Assembly (NCBI RefSeq): GCF_000282515.1
Contig: NZ_AKJD01000094.1
Span: forward strand, 1 to 64,000
Length of the DNA: 64,000 nt
Reading direction: 5' to 3'
Source of the DNA: Pseudomonas sp. GM80
GTDB taxonomy: Bacteria; Pseudomonadota; Gammaproteobacteria; Pseudomonadales; Pseudomonadaceae
This document shows positions 44,196 to 53,542 of this stretch, piece by piece. Numbering within the stretch: the stretch's first letter is position 1; the number at the start of each line of letters is the position of its first letter. The translations under genes were made by a program, and so were the position numbers. Under the pieces are notes generated by a model. That model had not been told where the DNA came from. It saw only the letters and a program-made list of their open reading frames with translations, and made no database searches.

Positions 44196-45231
44196 GGTCG
44201 ATATTCTCTCGTTCGGCGAAACCATGGCGATGTTCGTCGCCGAGCAAACGGGTGATCTGGCCGCGGTCGAGCAATTTCACAAGCGCATCGCCGGCGCCGA
44301 CAGCAACGTTGCCATTGGCCTGTCGCGCCTGGGCTTCAACGTCACTTGGCTGAGCCGGGTCGGTCAAGACTCGCTCGGGCGCTTCGTTGTCGAAACGCTG
44401 ACAAAAGAAGGTCTGGATTGCAGTCATGTCGAGGTCGACAGCGCCCACCCGACCGGTTTCCAGTTGAAGTCTCGCAGTGACGATGGCAGCGATCCGCAGG
44501 TCGAGTATTTTCGGCGCGGCTCAGCGGCCAGCCATCTTTCGCCGCAGTCGATCACCGCAAAATTACTCAGCGCCCGTCACCTGCACGCCACCGGTATTCC
44601 ACCAGCACTGTCAGCCTCGGCGCGGGAGATGTCCTTTGAATTGATGAGCCGCATGCGCAACGCCGGACGCAGCGTCTCGTTCGATCCCAATCTGCGCCCG
44701 AGCCTGTGGGCCAGCGAGCGCGAGATGATCACCGAGATCAACCGCCTCGCCGCCCTCGCCCACTGGGTGCTGCCGGGATTGAGCGAGGGTCGCTTGCTCA
44801 CCGGCTTCAACGACCCGGCCGACATTGCCGCGTTTTATCTCGATCAAGGCGCTGAGGCCGTGGCGATCAAGCTTGGGCCGGAGGGTGCCTATTACCGCAC
44901 GCAGTTGGCGCAGGGTTTTGTTGCCGGCGTGCCGGTGGCCCACGTCGTCGACACGGTGGGTGCCGGTGATGGCTTTGCGGTCGGGATGATCAGTGCCTTG
45001 CTGGAGCATCAGAGTTTTGCCGAGGCGGTGCAGCGTGCGAACTGGATTGGCAGCCGCGCCGTGCAGAGTCGCGGGGATATGGAGGGCCTTCCAACCCGTC
45101 TGGAATTGTCCGTTGAGTTTGAGGCCGCCATCGCTGGCAAGCCAGCTCCCACAGGATTTGGTGATAAAAACACAACTTTTGATACACCCCAAAACCCTGT
45201 GGGAGCTGGCTTGCCAGCGATGAGGCCCTGA
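44188..45231 (+). CDS. kguK: KguK, 2-ketogluconate kinase (PfkB family) with a REP-derived tail
   Basis: 347 residues, PfkB sugar kinase: N-terminal SFGETMAMFVAE, GADSNVAIGLSRLG, and the ATP/catalytic motif DTVGAGDGFAVGM near 256. It phosphorylates 2-ketogluconate to 2-keto-6-phosphogluconate. The last 35 or so residues (from about AAIAGKPAPTGF to NPVGAGLPAMRP) are encoded by a REP pair at 45129-45222, so the reading frame runs through the repeat and ends just after it. The family is usually about 310-320 residues. Confidence 0.88.
   Translation: MSEVDILSFGETMAMFVAEQTGDLAAVEQFHKRIAGADSNVAIGLSRLGFNVTWLSRVGQDSLGRFVVETLTKEGLDCSHVEVDSAHPTGFQLKSRSDDGSDPQVEYFRRGSAASHLSPQSITAKLLSARHLHATGIPPALSASAREMSFELMSRMRNAGRSVSFDPNLRPSLWASEREMITEINRLAALAHWVLPGLSEGRLLTGFNDPADIAAFYLDQGAEAVAIKLGPEGAYYRTQLAQGFVAGVPVAHVVDTVGAGDGFAVGMISALLEHQSFAEAVQRANWIGSRAVQSRGDMEGLPTRLELSVEFEAAIAGKPAPTGFGDKNTTFDTPQNPVGAGLPAMRP
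45129..45222. repeat. REP pair inside the end of kguK
   Basis: CATCGCTGGCAAGCCAGCTCCCACAGG and its inverted copy lie within the kguK reading frame, adding codons to the protein. Confidence 0.87.
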
Positions 45232-45289
45232 CAGACAACATTCATTGAACCTGCTGCGACAAAAACAACAAGCTCAGGAGCCACAAACC

Positions 45290-46588
45290 ATGAAAACCGT
45301 GACCCTCGCCACCCGCCGCTGGTGGTACATCATGCCAATCGTATTCATCACCTACAGCCTGGCGTATCTGGACCGCGCCAACTACGGTTTTGCCGCTGCC
45401 TCGGGGATGGCCGAAGACCTGATGATCACCCCGGGCCTGTCTTCGCTGCTCGGCGCGCTGTTCTTTCTCGGTTACTTTTTCTTCCAGGTGCCGGGCGCAA
45501 TCTATGCGCAAAAGCACAGCGTGAAGAAACTGATATTCGTCAGCCTGATTCTCTGGGGCGGCCTCGCCACGTTGACCGGCGTGGTCTCCAACGCCTATTG
45601 GCTGATCGTCATCCGCTTCATGCTCGGCGTGGTTGAAGCCGCTGTGATGCCGGCGATGCTGGTGTACCTGTGCCACTGGTTCACCCGCGCCGAACGCTCG
45701 CGAGCCAACACTTTCCTGATCCTCGGCAACCCGGTGACCATGCTGTGGATGTCGGTGGTCTCGGGGTATCTGGTGCAGCATTTCAGCTGGCGCTGGATGT
45801 TTATCATCGAAGGTTTGCCGGCAGTGCTTTGGGCGTTTATCTGGTGGCGCCTGGCCGATGATCGTCCGTCCGAGGCCAAGTGGCTCAACGACCAGGAAAA
45901 GCAGGATCTGGAAAGCGCCCTGGCAGCCGAACAGGTTGGTATCAAGGCGGTGAAAAACTACGCCGAGGCCTTCCGTTCGCCAAAGGTGATTATTCTGGCG
46001 CTGCAGTTTTTCTGCTGGAGCATCGGCGTGTACGGCTTTGTGCTGTGGCTGCCGTCGATCCTCAAGGCCGGCGCGCAAATGGACATGATCGAGGCCGGCT
46101 GGCTGTCGGCGCTGCCGTATCTGGCGGCGGTGATCGGCATGCTTGTGGTGTCGTGGGGTTCGGACAAGTTGCAGAAACGCAAACGCTTCGTCTGGCCGCC
46201 GCTGCTGATCGCATCGATCGCTTTCTACGGTTCGTACGCGCTGGGCGCTGAACATTTCTGGTGGTCTTACACCTTGCTGGTGATTGCCGGCGCCTGCATG
46301 TACGCACCGTACGGGCCGTTCTTTGCCATCGTCCCGGAGATTCTCCCCGCCAACGTCGCCGGTGGCGCGATGGCGCTGATCAACAGCATGGGCGCGCTCG
46401 GTTCATTCGGCGGCTCGTACCTGGTCGGTTACCTGAACAGCACCACCGGTTCGCCCGGCGCATCCTACCTGTTGATGAGCGGCGCGTTGTTGCTGTCGGT
46501 GGTGCTGACGATTTTCCTCAAGCCCGGCGCGAGTGATCGCGTGGTGGCCAAAGCCGTGACTGCGCGCCATGTACCGGCCCATTCCTGA
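45290..46588 (+). CDS. kguT: KguT, 2-ketogluconate MFS transporter
   Basis: 432 residues, 12 helices, anion:cation symporter branch of the MFS. SLAYLDRANYGFAAASGM in helix 1 and GVVEAAVMPAMLVYLCHWF resemble the tartrate/galactonate group. Imports 2-ketogluconate made in the periplasm. ATG at 45290 has AGGAG nine bases upstream. The end overlaps the region just before kguD. Confidence 0.9.
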   Translation: MKTVTLATRRWWYIMPIVFITYSLAYLDRANYGFAAASGMAEDLMITPGLSSLLGALFFLGYFFFQVPGAIYAQKHSVKKLIFVSLILWGGLATLTGVVSNAYWLIVIRFMLGVVEAAVMPAMLVYLCHWFTRAERSRANTFLILGNPVTMLWMSVVSGYLVQHFSWRWMFIIEGLPAVLWAFIWWRLADDRPSEAKWLNDQEKQDLESALAAEQVGIKAVKNYAEAFRSPKVIILALQFFCWSIGVYGFVLWLPSILKAGAQMDMIEAGWLSALPYLAAVIGMLVVSWGSDKLQKRKRFVWPPLLIASIAFYGSYALGAEHFWWSYTLLVIAGACMYAPYGPFFAIVPEILPANVAGGAMALINSMGALGSFGGSYLVGYLNSTTGSPGASYLLMSGALLLSVVLTIFLKPGASDRVVAKAVTARHVPAHS

Positions 46589-46601
46589 AGAGACTTTTGC
46601 C

Positions 46602-47579
46602 ATGAAAAAACACGTCGTGTTGTACAAGAAACTCTCGCCAGCGCTGATGGCGCGCCTGCAAGAACAGTGCGAAGTTACACTGATCGAAAGCCTCGACGCC
46701 GACGGTCTCATGCAACTGCGCGACGCCCTGCCCCGCGCCCACGGTCTGCTCGGCGCCAGTCTGAAACTCGATGCGGCGTTGCTCGATCTGGCGCCGCAGC
46801 TTGAAGCGATTGCCAGCGTTTCGGTGGGCGTCGACAACTACGACATCGCCTACCTGAACACACGGCAAATCGTGCTCACCAACACCCCGGACGTCCTCAC
46901 CGAAACCACTGCTGACACTGGCTTCGCCTTGGTCCTCGCCGCCGCCCGGCGTGTGGTGGAACTGGCGAACCTGGTGCGCAACGGCCAGTGGCAACGCAAT
47001 ATCGGCCCGGCGCACTTTGGCACCGATGTGCACGGCAAGACGCTGGGGATCATCGGCATGGGCCGCATTGGCGAAGCATTGGCGCAGCGTGGCCATTTCG
47101 GCTTTGGCATGCCGGTGATCTATCACAGTCAGTCGCGCAAACCGGCGGTCGAGGCGCGTTTTGCCGCGCAGTATCGAAGCCTTGAGGATTTGCTGCAGCA
47201 AGCCGATTTCATTTGCCTGACCTTGCCTTTGACGGCGCAGACAGAAGGTTTGATCGGGGCTGAGCAGTTTGCGTTGATGCGCCCCGAGAGCATCTTTATC
47301 AACATCTCGCGGGGCAAGGTTGTTGATGAGGCGGCGATGATTGATGCGCTGCGCGAAAAGCGCATTCGCGCGGCGGGGCTGGATGTGTTCGAGCGCGAGC
47401 CACTGGATCAGGCATCGCCGTTGTTGCAGCTTGATAACGTAGTGGCGACGCCGCACATGGGCTCGGCGACGCATGAAACGCGTGAGGCGATGGCGCGGTG
47501 TGCGGTGGAGAATCTGCTGGCGGCGTTAAGTGGAGAGAAACCGGGGAATCTGGTGAATTCATCGGCTTGGCAGGGCTGA
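46602..47579 (+). CDS. kguD: KguD, 2-keto-6-phosphogluconate reductase
   Basis: 325 residues, D-isomer-specific 2-hydroxyacid dehydrogenase. The NAD(P)-binding GKTLGIIGMGRIGEALA is followed by the catalytic Arg in ISRGKVVDEAA, Glu in VFEREPL and His in TPHMGSAT. It reduces 2-keto-6-phosphogluconate to 6-phosphogluconate, which enters the Entner-Doudoroff pathway. Last gene of the operon, 13 bases after kguT. Confidence 0.92.
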   Translation: MKKHVVLYKKLSPALMARLQEQCEVTLIESLDADGLMQLRDALPRAHGLLGASLKLDAALLDLAPQLEAIASVSVGVDNYDIAYLNTRQIVLTNTPDVLTETTADTGFALVLAAARRVVELANLVRNGQWQRNIGPAHFGTDVHGKTLGIIGMGRIGEALAQRGHFGFGMPVIYHSQSRKPAVEARFAAQYRSLEDLLQQADFICLTLPLTAQTEGLIGAEQFALMRPESIFINISRGKVVDEAAMIDALREKRIRAAGLDVFEREPLDQASPLLQLDNVVATPHMGSATHETREAMARCAVENLLAALSGEKPGNLVNSSAWQG

Positions 47580-47603
47580 GAATTTCATTGCCTTATTGGG
47601 CCT

Positions 47604-47695
47604 CATCGCTGGCAAGCCAGCTCCCACAGGTTTTTCAGTGTTGATTACATTTGAGAACGACACAAAATCCTGTGGGAGCTGGCTTGCCAGCGATG
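47604..47695. repeat. Inverted REP pair, TGGCTTGCCAGCGATG type
   Basis: CATCGCTGGCAAGCCAGCTCCCACAG and inverted copy between the convergent ends of kguD and the aminotransferase gene. Confidence 0.88.
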
Positions 47696-47721
47696 AGGCC
47701 AGTACCGGCGACCTATAACCA

Positions 47722-48909
47722 TCAGGCACTGCGCGCCTGTAAAAGCTGCGCCGCACACAGCGCAATCCGCGCGCAGGCATCGGCGAGCTTCACCCGATCC
47801 AGCACCAATCCCAGACGAATATGCCCCGCCGCGCTCGGGCCGAATGCCTCGCCGGCCAGCACCGACACGCCGTAACCTTCCAGCAAGCGCTCGGCGAATG
47901 CCTGCGCGCCAAGCCCGGTCTGGCGCACATCGACCATCACAAACATGCCGCCATCCGGACGAATCGGATACAGCCCCGGACAACCGTGCAAACGCTCGCA
48001 CACCAGATCCCGGCGCAAGCGATATTCTTCGCGCATCTGCGTCACTTCCGGCAGGTCCGACTTCAGCGCCACCTCCGCAGCTTTTTGCACAAAGTCCGGC
48101 AGGCCGAACAACATGCTCAGCGACAGATTGACCAGATGTTCCGCCAACGGCTTGGGGCCGATCATCCAGCCGATGCGCCAGCCGGTCATGGCATGGGATT
48201 TCGACAGGCTGTTGATGGTCGCCGTGCGTTCGGCCATGCCCGGCAGGCTTGCCGGGCTGATGTGCTCGCCTTCATACAAAAGGTCGCTGTAGACCTCATC
48301 GCTGATCAGCCACAGGTCATGACGAATGCACAGCGCTGCCAATTCCTGCCAAATCAGCAAAGACAGGCTCGCGCCGGAGGGATTGTTCGGGCTGTTGAGC
48401 AACAGCGCGCGGGTTTTCGGAGTAATACGTGCAGCGACATCAGCAGGATCGACCCGAAAACCGTTTTCCGGTTTCACCGGCACCGACACCACCGTCGCCC
48501 CGCACGCGCCGAACACCCCTTCGTAGGTGACATACATCGGCTCGGCGACGATCACTTCATCACCCGGATCGAGCAGACACTGCGCCACTGAATACACCGC
48601 GCATTGCGCGCCGGGCATGATGATCACATGGTCGGCATCGACCGCCTGACCGCTGCGCGCCCGATGGCGCCCGGCGATCAGCTTGCGCAGCGCCACGCGG
48701 CCGCGCACTTCGGAATAATGGGTATCGCCCGCCAACAGGCTATCGATGGCCCCGTGGATGATCGGCAGCGGCGTATCGAAATCCGGATCACCCACCGTCA
48801 GCAGCAGGATATCGACACCCTCGGCGCGCAACTCCAGCGCTCGGTCGTGAATCTGCCAGGCTGCTGCTCCTTCCCCGGCGATTCGTTGGGTCAAGGCTGA
48901 ATAGCGCAT
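47722..48909 (-). CDS. Pyridoxal-phosphate aminotransferase (class I/II)
   Basis: 395 residues, fold type I. The PLP lysine is in INSLSKSHAMTGWRIGW (about 240), with NSPNNPSGASL and the C-terminal Arg-containing FVMVDVRQTGL and IRLGLVLD blocks also present. General aspartate/aromatic-type family; the substrate is not assignable. It stands alone between the kgu operon and a chemoreceptor gene. Confidence 0.85.
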   Translation of the reverse strand: MRYSALTQRIAGEGAAAWQIHDRALELRAEGVDILLLTVGDPDFDTPLPIIHGAIDSLLAGDTHYSEVRGRVALRKLIAGRHRARSGQAVDADHVIIMPGAQCAVYSVAQCLLDPGDEVIVAEPMYVTYEGVFGACGATVVSVPVKPENGFRVDPADVAARITPKTRALLLNSPNNPSGASLSLLIWQELAALCIRHDLWLISDEVYSDLLYEGEHISPASLPGMAERTATINSLSKSHAMTGWRIGWMIGPKPLAEHLVNLSLSMLFGLPDFVQKAAEVALKSDLPEVTQMREEYRLRRDLVCERLHGCPGLYPIRPDGGMFVMVDVRQTGLGAQAFAERLLEGYGVSVLAGEAFGPSAAGHIRLGLVLDRVKLADACARIALCAAQLLQARSA

Positions 48910-48950
48910 GTACGTCTCCTGATTGCGCGGTCTCCAGCCTTCACCCTATC

Positions 48951-50576
48951 TCAAATCACAAAACGCGCCACCATGGCATTCAAATCCACCGCCAGACGTG
49001 ACAGTTCATGCGTCGCGGCGCTGGTCTGGTTGGCTCCGGCGGCCGATTGCGTGGCCAGGTCGCGGATGTTGACCAGGTTGCGATCGACCTCGCGCGACAC
49101 TTGCGCCTGCTCTTCCGACGCACTGGCGATAACCAGATTGCGCTCGTTGATCTGATGGATCGACTGGGTGATCTGTTCCAGCGCCACGCCAGCGGCGCGG
49201 GCCATTTCCAGCGTCGACTGCGTGCGCTGGTTGCTCTGCTGCATCGACGAAACCGCTTCGCCGGTGCCGTTCTGGATGCCGGCGACCATTTTTTCGATTT
49301 CCTGGGTCGACTGCGCGGTGCGATGTGCCAAGGCGCGCACCTCGTCCGCCACCACGGCGAAACCGCGCCCGGCTTCACCGGCACGCGCCGCTTCGATCGC
49401 CGCGTTGAGGGCCAGCAGGTTGGTCTGTTCGGCAATGGCGCGGATCACGTCGAGCACCTTGCCGATGTCGCGCCCTTGCGCCGCGAGGCCTTCGATCATT
49501 TGCGCGGTGTTCTGCACGTCATGGGTCATGGTCTGGATCGCATCAACGGTTTTCACCACTTGATCGCGACCTTCACGCGCGGCGTGGGTCGACTGGTTCG
49601 AGGCTTCTGAGGTCGAGACGGCGTTACGCGCGACTTCTTCCACAGCGGCGGTCATTTCGTTGACGGCCGTGGCGGCTTGCTCGATTTCATTGTTCTGTTG
49701 TTGCAGGCCGCGTGAGGCTTCTTCAGTCACGGCGCTGAGTTCTTCGGCGGCGGCGCCCAGTTGCGTGGCGGAACCGGCGATCTGCTCGATGGTTTTGCGC
49801 AGGTTGCTCTGCATCGCAGCCAGCGCTTGGAGCAGGCGCGCCGGTTCGTCGTTGCCGTCGACCTCAATGAGTTTGGTCAGGTTGCCGCCCGCGATGGTTT
49901 GCGCGGCGGCGACTGCGCGATTCAGCGGCGTGACGATGCTGCGGGTCAGCAGCCAGGCGAGCAACACGGTGGCCATGGCCGCCACCAGCGCGACGATGAT
50001 AATCCCGGTGATGGCGCTGTCGTAGTGCTCACCGGCCTGGATCGACGCGGCTTTGGCGTCGGCAGCGTTGATGGCGATCAGTTTGTTCAACTGCTCGCCC
50101 ATCTGATCGGTGCCGTCCTTGATTCGCGTATTGATCAGGTTGCGCATCTCATCGAGTTTGTCCTGACGCGACAGGTCCATCATTTGATTCTGCGCTTGCA
50201 GGTAGTTTTCCAGGGTATTGGCGAAGGTCTGGTACAGCGCGCGCTCTTCCGGGCCGGCCGGCAACGCGGCATAACTGGCCTGGGCGGCGCGAACCTTGTC
50301 GACCAGGGCGGCAATGCGCGTTTGTGCTTCCTGCAAACCGGCGGCTTCGCGGTTGACCAATATGCGGAACGACAGAATGCGCAGGCGCAGGACGTTTTCC
50401 GTCACCACGCTGAGATGAGTCACGCTGGGCAGCTGCGTCGAGTCCATGTCGACCGAGGCCTGGCGGATGATCGACATGCGGTTGACGGCGAACACGCCGA
50501 GCACAATCACCAACAGGGCGATGAAGGCAAAACCGAGGAAGGCACGGGGCGCGATGTTCAGGTTACGCAAGGACAT
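48951..50576 (-). CDS. Methyl-accepting chemotaxis protein
   Basis: 541 residues. Helix 1 (about 12-32), a periplasmic four-helix-bundle sensor (33-185), helix 2 (188-210) and a HAMP domain (212-265, [21 protein letters not shown]) are followed by the signalling domain. The hairpin tip is [35 protein letters not shown]. No C-terminal CheR pentapeptide. It senses an unknown small ligand; nearby glycerate and ketogluconate genes make sugar acids a possibility. Confidence 0.92.
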   Translation of the reverse strand: MSLRNLNIAPRAFLGFAFIALLVIVLGVFAVNRMSIIRQASVDMDSTQLPSVTHLSVVTENVLRLRILSFRILVNREAAGLQEAQTRIAALVDKVRAAQASYAALPAGPEERALYQTFANTLENYLQAQNQMMDLSRQDKLDEMRNLINTRIKDGTDQMGEQLNKLIAINAADAKAASIQAGEHYDSAITGIIIVALVAAMATVLLAWLLTRSIVTPLNRAVAAAQTIAGGNLTKLIEVDGNDEPARLLQALAAMQSNLRKTIEQIAGSATQLGAAAEELSAVTEEASRGLQQQNNEIEQAATAVNEMTAAVEEVARNAVSTSEASNQSTHAAREGRDQVVKTVDAIQTMTHDVQNTAQMIEGLAAQGRDIGKVLDVIRAIAEQTNLLALNAAIEAARAGEAGRGFAVVADEVRALAHRTAQSTQEIEKMVAGIQNGTGEAVSSMQQSNQRTQSTLEMARAAGVALEQITQSIHQINERNLVIASASEEQAQVSREVDRNLVNIRDLATQSAAGANQTSAATHELSRLAVDLNAMVARFVI

Positions 50577-50776
50577 AGTTGGACTCTCGGATGATAGAAA
50601 CTACGAGCGTCCTTGCCGTGATCACTGGCCCTTGAGAGGGCTTCAGTCCGGCGTCACTGTTTTGGGAAGTCTTTGTGCGCGCCTGTTAGCTGTATCGGCC
50701 AGGCTTGAGGAAGATTGCGGGTCAAGAGCAAGTATTTTTCAGGGTGTTACAACAATGAAACAGTGTTCACCCCACA

Positions 50777-50861
50777 TGTAGGAGCTGCCGAAGGCTGCGA
50801 TCTTTTGATCCTGTTTTTGTAAAGCAAGATCAAAAGATCGCAGCCTTCGGCAGCTCCTACA
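50777..50861. repeat. Inverted REP pair
   Basis: TGTAGGAGCTGCCGAAGGCTGCGATCTTTTGAT and inverted copy, between the chemoreceptor start region and glycerate kinase stop. Confidence 0.87.
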
Positions 50862-50870
50862 GGGGTTGGG

Positions 50871-52007
50871 TCAGGGTTTGGCGAGTTGCCAGACGCGGGC
50901 GATGTCGGTGGCGCGTTCGCTCAGCAGGCGTGGTGCTTCGGCGCAGGCCTTTTCCAGTGTCATCGGTCCGCTGGTCACGGCAAACGCGGCATCGATGCCA
51001 TGCACATAGAGGTCTTGATAACCCTCGCCCAACGTCCCGGCAATGACGATCACCGGCACGTTTTGTTGTTTGGCGATCCGCGCCACGCCAAACGGGGTTT
51101 TGCCGCGCAGGGTTTGTGCGTCAAACCGACCTTCGCCGGTGATCACCAGATCCGCGCCTTTGACGGCTTCGGCCAGGCCGACCAGTTCGGCCACCACTTC
51201 GACGCCAGCCTGGAATTGCGCCCCGAGAAACGCTTTGGCAGCGAAACCCAAACCACCCGCCGCGCCGCAGCCCGGTTCATCACGAACGTCTTTGTCCAGC
51301 GCCTGCGCGCACAGGTCAGCAAAGTGGCCCAAGGCCTGATCGAGTTGCTCAACCTGCGCAGGCGATGCACCTTTCTGCGGACCGAAGATCGCCGAGGCGC
51401 CGTGTGGGCCACACAGCGGATTGTTGACGTCGGCAGCGATGTCGAACCGCACCTGCGCCAGTCGCGGATCCAGTTCGCGCAGATCAAGCCGCGCCAGTTG
51501 CGCCAACGCGAGGCCGCCGGGCACCAGCGACTGATTTTGTGCATCGAACAGCTTGACGCCCAACGCCTGCATCGCGCCGGCGCCTGCGTCATTGGTCGCG
51601 CTGCCGCCAATCGCCAGAATGATCCGCTGCGCGCCGGCATCCAGCGCTGCACGAATCAACTCGCCGGTGCCAAACGTGCTGCTGACGCAGGCATCGCGCT
51701 GCCCGGTTGGCACCAGTTGCAAGCCACTGGCCTCAGCCATTTCGATGATTGCGGTGTGGTTGTGCGGCAACCAGCCCCACGCGGCGTCAACCGGCGCGCC
51801 GAGCGGGCCACGCACGCGGGTGCGGCGCAGTTCGCCTTCACAGGCAGCAAGAATCGACTCGACCGTGCCCTCGCCACCATCGGCCATCGGGCATTTGACC
51901 AGCGTTGCCTGTGGCCACACTTGCGTCAGGCCTTGGGCAATGGCCTCGGCGACGCCTTGGGCACTCAGGCTGTCCTTGAACGAATCGGGGGCGATGACGA
52001 TCTTCAT
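50871..52007 (-). CDS. Glycerate kinase
   Basis: 378 residues of the GarK/GlxK family: MKIVIAPDSFKDSLSAQGVAEAIAQG at the N-terminus, GGSATNDAGAGAMQALG, and VITGEGRFDAQTLRGKTP near the C-terminus. It phosphorylates D-glycerate to 2-phosphoglycerate with ATP. ATG at 52007 follows a GGAGAATC site; the open frame to 52085 is not protein-like. Neighbouring CdaR-type regulator and MFS transporter suggest a sugar-diacid or glycerate uptake unit. Confidence 0.88.
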   Translation of the reverse strand: MKIVIAPDSFKDSLSAQGVAEAIAQGLTQVWPQATLVKCPMADGGEGTVESILAACEGELRRTRVRGPLGAPVDAAWGWLPHNHTAIIEMAEASGLQLVPTGQRDACVSSTFGTGELIRAALDAGAQRIILAIGGSATNDAGAGAMQALGVKLFDAQNQSLVPGGLALAQLARLDLRELDPRLAQVRFDIAADVNNPLCGPHGASAIFGPQKGASPAQVEQLDQALGHFADLCAQALDKDVRDEPGCGAAGGLGFAAKAFLGAQFQAGVEVVAELVGLAEAVKGADLVITGEGRFDAQTLRGKTPFGVARIAKQQNVPVIVIAGTLGEGYQDLYVHGIDAAFAVTSGPMTLEKACAEAPRLLSERATDIARVWQLAKP

Positions 52008-52142
52008 GATGATTCTCCAGTTCCAATGCCCCTCATGCTGCCAGTCGGCATGCACATTGACGCCTGTCCGCTGCACAATTTGCACAGACGTTTATTGTTC
52101 ATTTATACAAGGCAGTGGAATTGACGTTGGGTCTCATGGCCT

Positions 52143-52232
52143 CATCGCTGGCAAGCCAGCTCCCACAGGGTTTGTGTTGACACGTTATTTGTGAACACAG
52201 CAAAACCTGTGGGAGCTGGCTTGCCAGCGATG
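52143..52232. repeat. Inverted REP pair, TGGCTTGCCAGCGATG type
   Basis: CATCGCTGGCAAGCCAGCTCCCACAG and inverted copy between the regulator stop and the glycerate kinase promoter region. Confidence 0.87.
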
Positions 52233-52249
52233 GCGTCCTCAAGAACACC

Positions 52250-53371
52250 TCAGATAGGCACATCAGTCTGGGGCAGGAGCTGCACCCCGAGGTACAGCGC
52301 CAGCATGCCGTCCAGCCGCAGCGGGTCGACGCCACTGAGTTCGGCAATCCGCTCCATCCGGTAACGCAGGCTGTTGCGGTGGATACCCAGTGCATCGGCG
52401 CATGCCTGGCTTTGGCCGTCGTGCTCGCACCAGGTGCGCAGCGTGGCCAACAACTGGCCATTGCTGTCCTTGGCGAGCACTTTGCGCAACGGCTTGAGCA
52501 GTTCATCCAGCGCATCATCGTTGCGATGGCGCCACAACATCACCGGCAGTCGATAGCGATTGAGCGTCAGCAGCCGTGAATGCGGCAGTACGTCTCGCCC
52601 GTAGGCCAGCAAGTCACCGACCCGGCGATAACACCGGCGCAAACCGAGCAGACCTTCAGCCTGGCCGCCCACGGCAATGCGCAAAATGTTCCAGCCCATG
52701 CCATCAAGTTTTTCCAGCAAACGATCATGCTCGACGTTCTGGCTGGCCGGGCGACACCACAGCAGTGACGATTTCGCCGAACTCACGCACCAACTGTCGG
52801 GATAGCGCGACGTCAGCCAGGCACTCAGCGCGTCGACGGTTTGCCCCGGCCCATGTTCCAGCCCCAACTCGAACAAGTACGGCACCCGCGTCAATTGCGG
52901 TTTGAGCCCCAGTTGCTGCGCTTCGTCAAACAGGCGCGGTGAATCGCCCGCCTCGCTCAACAGCAACGCCAGCAGATCATCGCAACGCTGCCGCCGCCAT
53001 TGCTGTTCGGCCTGTTGATTGCGCTGGCCGACCAGCATCTCGGCGGTCATGCGCACGAGCTCGGCGTACGTGCGCAGTTGCTCGGGCTCGCCGGTGATGC
53101 CCAATACGCCGATCAGGCGCTGATCGAGCAACAACGGCAGATTGATCCCTGGCTGCACGCCTTTGAGGTGCACCGCCGTCTGCGCGTCGATCTCCACCAC
53201 TCGGCTGTTGGCCAGCACCAGTTGCGCGCCTTCGTGGCGGGTGTTGATGCGTTCCGGCTCGCCGCTGCCGAGGATCAATCCCTGACTGTCCATCACGTTG
53301 ACGTTGTAGGGCAAAATGGCCATGGCCCGGTCGACGATGTCCTGAGCGAGGTCGTGATCGAGTTCGAACAT
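52250..53371 (-). CDS. cdaR: CdaR-type sugar diacid regulator
   Basis: 373 residues. The N-terminal diacid-recognition domain (MFELDHDLAQDIVDRAMAI ... GVLGITGEPEQLRTYAELVRMTAEMLV) is followed by a C-terminal PucR-type helix-turn-helix (SQACADALGIHRNSLRYRMERI). CdaR activates glucarate, galactarate and glycerate genes in E. coli. Divergent from the MFS gene and next to glycerate kinase, its likely targets. ATG at 53371; the upstream frame is the shared promoter region. Confidence 0.87.
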   Translation of the reverse strand: MFELDHDLAQDIVDRAMAILPYNVNVMDSQGLILGSGEPERINTRHEGAQLVLANSRVVEIDAQTAVHLKGVQPGINLPLLLDQRLIGVLGITGEPEQLRTYAELVRMTAEMLVGQRNQQAEQQWRRQRCDDLLALLLSEAGDSPRLFDEAQQLGLKPQLTRVPYLFELGLEHGPGQTVDALSAWLTSRYPDSWCVSSAKSSLLWCRPASQNVEHDRLLEKLDGMGWNILRIAVGGQAEGLLGLRRCYRRVGDLLAYGRDVLPHSRLLTLNRYRLPVMLWRHRNDDALDELLKPLRKVLAKDSNGQLLATLRTWCEHDGQSQACADALGIHRNSLRYRMERIAELSGVDPLRLDGMLALYLGVQLLPQTDVPI

Positions 53372-53542
53372 AGTCTGTAAATCCTTGAAAACACGCGCGG
53401 ACGGGTTGTTCACCCGCACAGGGTCTGGCGGCAAACCCTGTGCTCAGGCACAAAGACAATCCTGCCAATGGTGGCCGAGACTCTCAGGGCGATCAACGTT
53501 ACCCTTTGTATCGCAAAAAATCATAATAAAGAGAGAGCCGCT

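Noticed and set aside
18391..52232. Repeated 25-base arms at intervals, CRISPR-like at first sight
   Set aside because: They occur as isolated inverted pairs, kilobases apart, with no array or cas genes; they are REP doublets.
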